Below, in pieces: positions 42,015 through 48,319 of a stretch of DNA of 48,319 nt. Source of the DNA: an uncultured Clostridia bacterium (lineage in GTDB: Bacteria > Bacillota > Clostridia > Lachnospirales > CAG-274); assembly GCA_944376805.1 (NCBI GenBank), contig CALWDX010000066.1, positions 1 to 48,319 of the forward strand, read 5' to 3'. A program made the position numbers and the translations under genes. The notes under the pieces are model-generated. The model ran no database searches and had not been told where the DNA came from. It was given only the letters and a program-made list of their open reading frames with translations. Numbering within the stretch: the stretch's first letter is position 1; the number at the start of each line of letters is the position of its first letter.

Positions 42015-44291
42015 TTATCCTATTTTTATAGTTGTTTTAAATATTTCTTTACCCATATCTTGTAAATATAGTTCTACTTCGCTATTTTCTAAAATAAATT
42101 TCATTTCTTCATTGTAAATATAAAATTCTTTTTTAGCTATTGTTATTGTAGTTTGTTTTTCTTCACCTTTTTGTAAAAATACCTTTTTAAATGCTTTTAA
42201 CTCTTTTATACGTCTTATTGTACTTGCTTGTTTATGATGTATATATAATTGTAAAGTTGTAAAACTATCAAAATCACCTATATTTTTTATATTAAGGCTT
42301 ATTTCTATATTTTCATCTTCATTATTATTAATTAAATGATTTTTAGATATACTTATATTATTATATTCAAATTTTGTATAACTAAGTCCATCACCAAAAG
42401 TATATAATGGTGTTTTTTCTAAATCATAATAGTTTAATGCACCATAAGATGATTTATAATTATAATAAACAGGTATTTGTCCTGTATGTCTTGGTATGGA
42501 TACTGGCAATCTTCCAGAAGGACTTATTTTACCAAATAAAATTTCTGCTATTGCCTCTCCACCTTTCATACCAGGATAAAAGCTATATAAAAGTGCATTA
42601 CTATTTTCACTTATATTGCTAATAGCATAAGGTCTACCACCAATTATAATAGTTATAACATTATTACAAACTTTAAATATTTCACTTGCTAACTCATTTT
42701 GTTTTCCTGGCAAATCTAAACTAGCACAATCCATACCTTCGCCACAATCCATAGCTACTTTACTATTTGCAATAGCTGCTCCATTAGAATCAAAAGTAAC
42801 TTCTCCAAACCTACTGCTAGAACCACCTAAAGCTAAAATAACTAAATCACTATTTTTAGCAAGTTCTACACTTTCTTTAATATTTTCTGTATTTTTATCT
42901 AAAATAGCACAACCTTTTAAATAATTAACTTCTATATCTAAATTATTGTTTTTAATAAAATCATTTATACCTTTTAATATTGTTGTACCTTCATTTTCTT
43001 TTATATAAGGTGAATAATCTCCTAATTGATTGTAAATATCATTTCCATTAGGTCCTATTATTGCTATTTTTAGCTTTTTATTTGTTTTTAATGGTAAAAT
43101 ATTATTTTCATTTTTTAATAGTACAACTGACTGTTTAGCTAATTGTAAAGATTGGTCATAATTTTCATAGTTATATTTTATAAAATCTTCATTTTCTGGT
43201 AAATATGGATTTTCAAAAAGTCCTTGTTCAAATTTTCTTTCTAAAACTCTTAAAACACTTTTATCTAAATCTTCCATATTTATAAGACCTTTTTCAAGTG
43301 CTTCTTCTAATTTGCTAAAGGATATATCCCATAAGCTTATATCAACACCAGCTTTTAATGCTTTTGCTCCAGATAATACATAATCACCTGTCATACGATT
43401 TAATTGGTCAATAGCTACACCATCAGCCATAACTACACCATTAAAGCCCATTTCATTTCTTAAAATATTAGTTAAAAGATTTTTATTAGTATGACAATAT
43501 ATACCATCTATTTCATTATAAGCTGCCATTACACCTTTTACATTTTCTTCACAACAAGCTTTCATACTTGGTAAATGTATTTCTCTTAATTCTCTTTCAC
43601 CTATTCTTGCAGCACTTGCATTTATACCCCCTGTACACTCACCTTGTCCTGCAAAATGTTTAGCTACAACATCTACACCTTTACTTTGAACAGCTTTTAC
43701 AATAGTTTTAGCCATTACACTACTATGATAAGGGTCTTCACCAAAACACTCTTCACTTCTTCCCCATCTTGGGTCTCTTAACATATCTAATAATGATATT
43801 AAAGCAAGATTTACTCCCATAGATTTTAATTGTTCACCACAAACTTCATAGGCTTCTCCTACAAGCTCTGGATTAAATGTAGCCCCCATAGCTAAATTAA
43901 CTGGTAATAAATATCCACCTAGTGCTTGATGTCCATGAGGACACTCTGTACTATATAAAACAGGTATTTTTAATCTAGAATTATCTAGCACATATTTTTG
44001 AAATTTATTATATGCTTTTATTGCATTTATACCAACTAAACCAGTTTCAAAGTCTTTAGCAGACCAAGGGTCTGAACGGTATAACCCATATAAAACCCCT
44101 AATCCACTATATTTTTTAACTTCTTCTTTTAATTCTTCAGTAAAAATAATTTCATTATCTTTTACTTCATAAATATTAAATCCATATAACCTTTGATTTA
44201 ATTGTCCAACTTTTTCAGCAACAGTCATATATTGTAAAAGGTCTTTTGCTCTTTCTTTTGGAGTTAAATTTTTATTTTTATATTTTTCCAT
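42015..44291 (-). CDS. Glycoside hydrolase family 3 (beta-glucosidase/beta-xylosidase type)
   Basis: 758 residues: (beta/alpha)8 domain (about 1-350), alpha/beta sandwich (about 370-590) and a C-terminal fibronectin-like domain (about 640-755). The nucleophile is D290 in GVVMADGVAI; KHFAGQGE, GVMAAYNEIDG and GRLPVSIPRHTGQIPVYYNY are family hallmarks. There is no signal peptide, so it acts on imported oligosaccharides in the cytosol. The sugar specificity cannot be read with certainty (beta-glucoside, beta-xyloside or a related beta-linked sugar). Third gene of the GH29-GH38-GH3 group, 10 bases after GH38. Confidence 0.92.
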   Translation of the reverse strand: MEKYKNKNLTPKERAKDLLQYMTVAEKVGQLNQRLYGFNIYEVKDNEIIFTEELKEEVKKYSGLGVLYGLYRSDPWSAKDFETGLVGINAIKAYNKFQKYVLDNSRLKIPVLYSTECPHGHQALGGYLLPVNLAMGATFNPELVGEAYEVCGEQLKSMGVNLALISLLDMLRDPRWGRSEECFGEDPYHSSVMAKTIVKAVQSKGVDVVAKHFAGQGECTGGINASAARIGERELREIHLPSMKACCEENVKGVMAAYNEIDGIYCHTNKNLLTNILRNEMGFNGVVMADGVAIDQLNRMTGDYVLSGAKALKAGVDISLWDISFSKLEEALEKGLINMEDLDKSVLRVLERKFEQGLFENPYLPENEDFIKYNYENYDQSLQLAKQSVVLLKNENNILPLKTNKKLKIAIIGPNGNDIYNQLGDYSPYIKENEGTTILKGINDFIKNNNLDIEVNYLKGCAILDKNTENIKESVELAKNSDLVILALGGSSSRFGEVTFDSNGAAIANSKVAMDCGEGMDCASLDLPGKQNELASEIFKVCNNVITIIIGGRPYAISNISENSNALLYSFYPGMKGGEAIAEILFGKISPSGRLPVSIPRHTGQIPVYYNYKSSYGALNYYDLEKTPLYTFGDGLSYTKFEYNNISISKNHLINNNEDENIEISLNIKNIGDFDSFTTLQLYIHHKQASTIRRIKELKAFKKVFLQKGEEKQTTITIAKKEFYIYNEEMKFILENSEVELYLQDMGKEIFKTTIKIG

Positions 44292-44301
44292 AAATAACCT
44301 C

Positions 44302-47300
44302 TTATTTTATTCTAAATGTTTTAACTTCATAAGGTTTAATAGTAAATTCAAAACTATTATTATTAAATTCAACTTCTTTTTCAAAATTTTCTATTAAATT
44401 ACATTCTTCTATACTATTAATATTTAAGTCATTTAAAGTTATTGTAGCTTTAGTTAAACTATTTTCACATTCATAAACACGAATAATAATACCATTATTA
44501 TCTTCAGCCTGTTTAATAGTTTCTATAATAACATTTCCTTTATTTACATTAATAAATGATTTTTCTATATTTTTATCTGTTCCTACAACAGCATAAGCTT
44601 TCTGATTTAATTTATATGCTTCATTAACAGTATTAGCATTATACCATTTTTCACTATGAGGATATAATGAATATGTAAAGAAATGTTCTTCTTGGTCAGT
44701 TTCTTTAAACGGGTGTGTACCTGATTTTATTAATGTTAATCCTATGTTACCATCTTTTACAGAATGACCATATTTACAATCATTTAATAAACTTACACCA
44801 TAATGCCCTTCTGATAAATCTATCCATTTTTGTCCACAACTTTCAAATCTAGCTTCATCCCAACTTGTATTTGTATGAGTTTTTCTTGTAATATTACCAA
44901 ATTGAATATCAAAAGTAGCTTCATCTGTATGTACTAAAACAGGGAAATGTACTTTTAATAGATGTTCTCTATCTTTCCAATCAACATAAGTTTCAAAATC
45001 TATTCTTCTAATATCATTATAGAAATGTATATTTTGAACTATTTTAGATTTACTTATATTTCTTTCAATTTTTAATGTTGCTCTAACTGTTCCTAATTCT
45101 GTCCATTCCATAGATACAACACTATCTACATCCCAATATTTTTCTGTATAATACATATCTATATCCCAATTACTATAAGCCATAGGCTTATCTTCATACA
45201 TACGCATTAAATTTGCTTTACTATTTTCTTGTAAAACTTGTCTGTCATTTTCTTTATCATAAATATTAGTAATTAAACCTTTTTCATCAAATGTTATATT
45301 ATAAAAAGGTGTTTCTAAATTGTTTCCATTTAATATAAAATTACATTTAGGTTCTACTATATCAACAAGCTCAAAACATTTACTACCTTTAGATTTAATA
45401 TTTTCAACATATACAATAGCACCATTTTCTGTATTTTGTATAGGATATACGTTTCCATCTTCATCTTTTAAAGCATTTTTATTGCATTTTTCAAGCTCTA
45501 CTATATCATTTCTATCAAAACCTAAAGTATTATGTATAGTTACATAATCACCTTTACCAGATAAACCTCTTAAACGTTCATTTATTAACTCTTTTAAACG
45601 TTTTTCTATTCTATCATATTGTTCTTTTGTCATTTCGTATACTTCTTTTATAGAAGTACCTGGTAAAATATCGTGAAATTGATTTAATAAAACATTTTCC
45701 CAAATTTCATCTAATTCCTCTTTATTATGTTTTCCCGTTAATACATTTAAAAACTCTAAATCCATTAACATTTGTTCACATTTTCTATTAGAACGTTTAT
45801 TTCTTCCCATAGAAGTATAAGTTCCTCTATGATATTCAAAATAAAATTCACCTTCCCATAATGGTAATCTATTATTATCTTTTACTCTTTCTTTTAATTC
45901 ATCAAAATATTTAAGTGCAAATTCTTGACGTACTTTTGGTATACCTTCAATACCTTTTTCCATACGTTTAGATATTTCTAGCATATCAGCAGTAGGTCCA
46001 CCACCACCATCACCATATCCATAACATACAAGAATATCATTATTTATATTTTTATTTTGGTATCTATTCCAACCACCTATAATTGCATCTGGGTGTAACA
46101 TACCATTATATGTAGTAAAGAAATCTTCTTCTTTTTGTCCTATACCTAAAGTTGTTATAAAATGAGTTAAAATTTCTGAACCATCAATACCTCTCCAAAT
46201 CATTGTGTCATTAGGTATTTTATTTATTTGGTTCCAAGCTAATTTTGTTGTCATAAAATAATCTATACCACATTTTTTCATTATTTGAGGTAATGCACCT
46301 GAATAACCAAAAACATCTGGTAACCACAATATACGATTATCTACACCAAATTCTTCTTTAAAAAATCTTTTACCATATATAAATTGTCTAACTAAAGACT
46401 CTCCAGAAGTTAAATTACAGTCGGCTTCTACCCACATACCACCTTCTGTTTCCCATCTACCCTCTTTTACATACTTTTTAATTTTATTATATAAATCTGG
46501 ATGACGTTCTTTAACATATTTATAAAGTTGAGGTTGGCTTGATATAAATTTATAGTTTGGATATTCTTCCATAAGTTTTAATACTGTTGCAAAACTTCTA
46601 CATACTTTTTGTTTTGTTTGGTCTGTTGTCCAAAGCCAAGCAACATCTATATGTGTATGACCTATACAAGTAGCTATTACATCATCATATCCTGTCATTT
46701 TCTCATAAAGTTCTACACCTATATAATTTGTAGCATCTTCAATAGATTTATAAAATGTATCTGAATAAGGGTCTCTAAAATCTATCATATTAATAGTATC
46801 ATTTAATACTTTTTCTATTTGTATTTTAGCTTTACTATCTTTATCAAATCTATTAAAAGCTGCATAAGGAGTTCTTATATCATAATATAATTTTTCTACT
46901 TTTCTATCTATTTCTATTATTTCAAAAATTAATGTAAATTCTGAATATAATGTACCTGTATAAGATTGTAAATCAAAAGTATAAACTTCTCCCTCTTTAG
47001 CACATTCTGTTAAAAGCACTCTTCTATGGTTCATATCTAAACCTTGTTTAGCTTCACCATTTACAAATAATAAAAATTGTGGATTTTGTCCATCATCCCA
47101 ATGTTCTATTTGAGTTTTAACATGTATAATAACTGGCTTGCCTTCTAACTCTTTAGGAACTGTATAACTTGCTTTAAACCAATAATAACCATCTGGACCA
47201 TACCAATGGTCTTTTTTATGGTCAAAATCTATCCAGTCTTGTTCATTTTTTTCTACTTCTTCTGGAGTAATAAAAGAGCCTTTTTTATATTTTACATTAT

Positions 47301-47379
47301 ATACATCATATTTCTTCTTATCAACTAATCCTTTTAATTGTTGACATATAATACCTATTCTTTTATCTATAAAATACAT
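44302..47379 (-). CDS. Alpha-mannosidase, glycoside hydrolase family 38
   Basis: 1025 residues. HTHIDVAWLWTTDQTK holds the zinc-binding His/Asp, WLPDVFGYSGALPQIMK contains the nucleophile D355, and the C-terminal beta-sandwich domains follow. The N-terminal 200 residues form a beta-domain typical of bacterial and vacuolar-type GH38 enzymes. It removes alpha-linked mannose from high-mannose or trimmed N-glycans. No signal peptide, so cytosolic. Start ATG at 47379 is preceded by AAGGAAGTGA. It lies 65 bases after the GH29 gene, across a small stem-loop, and probably shares its transcript. Confidence 0.94.
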   Translation of the reverse strand: MYFIDKRIGIICQQLKGLVDKKKYDVYNVKYKKGSFITPEEVEKNEQDWIDFDHKKDHWYGPDGYYWFKASYTVPKELEGKPVIIHVKTQIEHWDDGQNPQFLLFVNGEAKQGLDMNHRRVLLTECAKEGEVYTFDLQSYTGTLYSEFTLIFEIIEIDRKVEKLYYDIRTPYAAFNRFDKDSKAKIQIEKVLNDTINMIDFRDPYSDTFYKSIEDATNYIGVELYEKMTGYDDVIATCIGHTHIDVAWLWTTDQTKQKVCRSFATVLKLMEEYPNYKFISSQPQLYKYVKERHPDLYNKIKKYVKEGRWETEGGMWVEADCNLTSGESLVRQFIYGKRFFKEEFGVDNRILWLPDVFGYSGALPQIMKKCGIDYFMTTKLAWNQINKIPNDTMIWRGIDGSEILTHFITTLGIGQKEEDFFTTYNGMLHPDAIIGGWNRYQNKNINNDILVCYGYGDGGGGPTADMLEISKRMEKGIEGIPKVRQEFALKYFDELKERVKDNNRLPLWEGEFYFEYHRGTYTSMGRNKRSNRKCEQMLMDLEFLNVLTGKHNKEELDEIWENVLLNQFHDILPGTSIKEVYEMTKEQYDRIEKRLKELINERLRGLSGKGDYVTIHNTLGFDRNDIVELEKCNKNALKDEDGNVYPIQNTENGAIVYVENIKSKGSKCFELVDIVEPKCNFILNGNNLETPFYNITFDEKGLITNIYDKENDRQVLQENSKANLMRMYEDKPMAYSNWDIDMYYTEKYWDVDSVVSMEWTELGTVRATLKIERNISKSKIVQNIHFYNDIRRIDFETYVDWKDREHLLKVHFPVLVHTDEATFDIQFGNITRKTHTNTSWDEARFESCGQKWIDLSEGHYGVSLLNDCKYGHSVKDGNIGLTLIKSGTHPFKETDQEEHFFTYSLYPHSEKWYNANTVNEAYKLNQKAYAVVGTDKNIEKSFINVNKGNVIIETIKQAEDNNGIIIRVYECENSLTKATITLNDLNINSIEECNLIENFEKEVEFNNNSFEFTIKPYEVKTFRIK

Positions 47380-47410
47380 TAAATCACTTCCTTTTTTCTA
47401 TAAATATAGC

Positions 47411-47434
47411 TACAAATAGAAAATTCTATTTGTA
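47411..47434. repeat. Stem-loop between the GH29 and GH38 genes
   Basis: Perfect 11-base stem TACAAATAGAA / TTCTATTTGTA with a two-base loop. On the minus (transcribed) strand the T-run precedes rather than follows the stem, so it is not a standard terminator; it may be an mRNA processing or stability element between the two cistrons. Confidence 0.6.
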
Positions 47435-47444
47435 TCTAAAAAAA

Positions 47445-48319
47445 TTATTTATTAATACAAAATACATGTGCTATTGGACATATACCTTGCTCTTCTTTTG
47501 GTAAATTTACTGTTATACCTTTTTCATTTTTTGTATATTCTACTTCTTCACCAGTATTTAAACATACTATATTTTTAAAGTTTTCTGTATATGGTATAAA
47601 TATTTCTTCTTTTGAAAGTTGATTTTCATCTGAATATGTATAAATTGCATATACCTTACCTTCACTTTCTTTTTGTGTAAATGCTACACCATCTTTTTTA
47701 TATGGTGCACACACTCTAGTACCATATATACACTCACCAAATTTACTTAACCATTCTCCCATACCTTGCATAGTTTTTATAGCGCCTTCTGGTAAACGTC
47801 CATCTGGTTGAGGGCCTACATTAAGTGCAAGGTTACCACCTTTTGCTACTATATCTACTAACATACATATTACTTCTCTAGGTGATTTATATGTATCTTC
47901 ATACTTAAATGAGAATGAAGTACCCATAGTTATACAACTTTCCCAAGGTACATTTAAAGGTTTTTCTGGTACACATTGTTCTGGTGTTACATAATTTTCA
48001 TAAGGTCCACCAATAGTTCTATCTGCACATAACATACCTTTTTGATATTTTCTAATTTCATCTATAACTTCACCAAGTCTTATATCTTGATTTATTTCTT
48101 TAGCTACCCAACCTGCATCAAACCACATAACATCTATTTGTCCATAGTTTGTTCCAAGTTCTCTAATTTGATTTTGAGTAAATTGAACAAATCTTTCCCA
48201 TTCTTCTGGTTCTTCTAATGGGTCATAAGAAGGTCCTCTCCATTGATATTTACCTCTTGGATATTTTTCACTCCAATAACTGTCTACATTCCAATCTGCT
48301 TTTGAAAAATATGCTGCAA
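47445..48319 (-). CDS. Alpha-L-fucosidase, glycoside hydrolase family 29, 5' end cut by window edge
   Basis: The frame is open to the right edge; about 290 residues of the C-terminal part are visible and the start is missing. The sequence begins inside the catalytic domain with YFSKADWNVDSYW, then WFDAGW, whose Asp (48117-48119) is the GH29 nucleophile. GGNLALNVGPQPDGRLPEGA is the family hallmark after the barrel, followed by the C-terminal beta-sandwich (KDGVAFTQKESEGKVYAIY). It releases terminal fucose from glycans such as mucin or N-glycan fragments. An internal ATG at 48128 is not the start, since the homology continues upstream. First visible gene of the glycan group. Confidence 0.93.
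   Translation of the reverse strand, partial: AAYFSKADWNVDSYWSEKYPRGKYQWRGPSYDPLEEPEEWERFVQFTQNQIRELGTNYGQIDVMWFDAGWVAKEINQDIRLGEVIDEIRKYQKGMLCADRTIGGPYENYVTPEQCVPEKPLNVPWESCITMGTSFSFKYEDTYKSPREVICMLVDIVAKGGNLALNVGPQPDGRLPEGAIKTMQGMGEWLSKFGECIYGTRVCAPYKKDGVAFTQKESEGKVYAIYTYSDENQLSKEEIFIPYTENFKNIVCLNTGEEVEYTKNEKGITVNLPKEEQGICPIAHVFCINK

Noticed and set aside
47445..48128. Short fucosidase starting at the internal ATG at 48128
   Set aside because: The same frame continues upstream with clear GH29 sequence to the window edge, so the ATG is internal.

Overview
This 48.3 kb window is chromosomal DNA from a very AT-rich, low-GC Gram-positive bacterium using the standard bacterial code (TGA is a stop, e.g. 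nadK, xseA). Shine-Dalgarno sites are strong (GGAGG, AGGTGA) and promoters are sigma-A-like. The gene order asp23-nusB-xseA-xseB-ispA-dxs-tlyA-nadK-argR-recN, the cdaR-ftsE-ftsX-peptidase block, a zapA-U32 peptidase pair and a small DUF6145-like gene between birA and dusB point to class Clostridia, probably the Lachnospirales side. The genus cannot be fixed from the sequence. Several enzymes for host-type glycans (alpha-fucosidase, alpha-mannosidase, GH3, GH123-like) suggest a gut commensal; that is inference.

Layout. 1-3.8 kb: an ADP-ribosylglycohydrolase cut by the left edge, then csoR-copA (copper sensing and efflux) behind a clear promoter. 3.9-13.2 kb: one tightly packed minus-strand housekeeping operon reading asp23, nusB, xseA, xseB, ispA, a divergent PAP2 phosphatase, dxs, tlyA, nadK, argR, recN. 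13.4-18.4 kb: single genes or short units on the minus strand: a GH123-like glycosidase, a CpeT-like protein with aroA, and a CPA2 cation/proton antiporter. 18.9-23.0 kb: a plus-strand operon joining arginine decarboxylase and agmatinase (putrescine synthesis) to a FecCD permease and its ATPase. 23.0-28.8 kb: a small membrane protein, phosphohexomutase, a DUF1836 regulator divergent from oligopeptidase F, then dusB.

27.9-42.0 kb holds two divergent clusters meeting at about 34.9 kb. Leftward run cdaR, ftsE, ftsX, a coiled-coil/M23 hydrolase, a FliL-like membrane protein, birA, DUF6145 and dusB. Rightward run a ZapA-type coiled-coil protein, a U32 peptidase, ftsW and a compact class B PBP. Together they look like a cell-division and septal-wall neighbourhood. 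42.0-48.3 kb: a minus-strand glycan operon, GH29 (cut by the right edge), GH38 and GH3.

I saw no tRNA, rRNA, CRISPR array, insertion sequence, prophage or defence locus. The most unusual features are the ZapA-like protein with seven tandem 54-bp (18-residue) repeats, an FtsX with a Thr/Glu/Gln-rich insertion in its extracellular loop, an iron-type ABC permease/ATPase pair fused to the polyamine operon without a binding protein, and the absence of the usual spoIVB-spo0A genes after recN.
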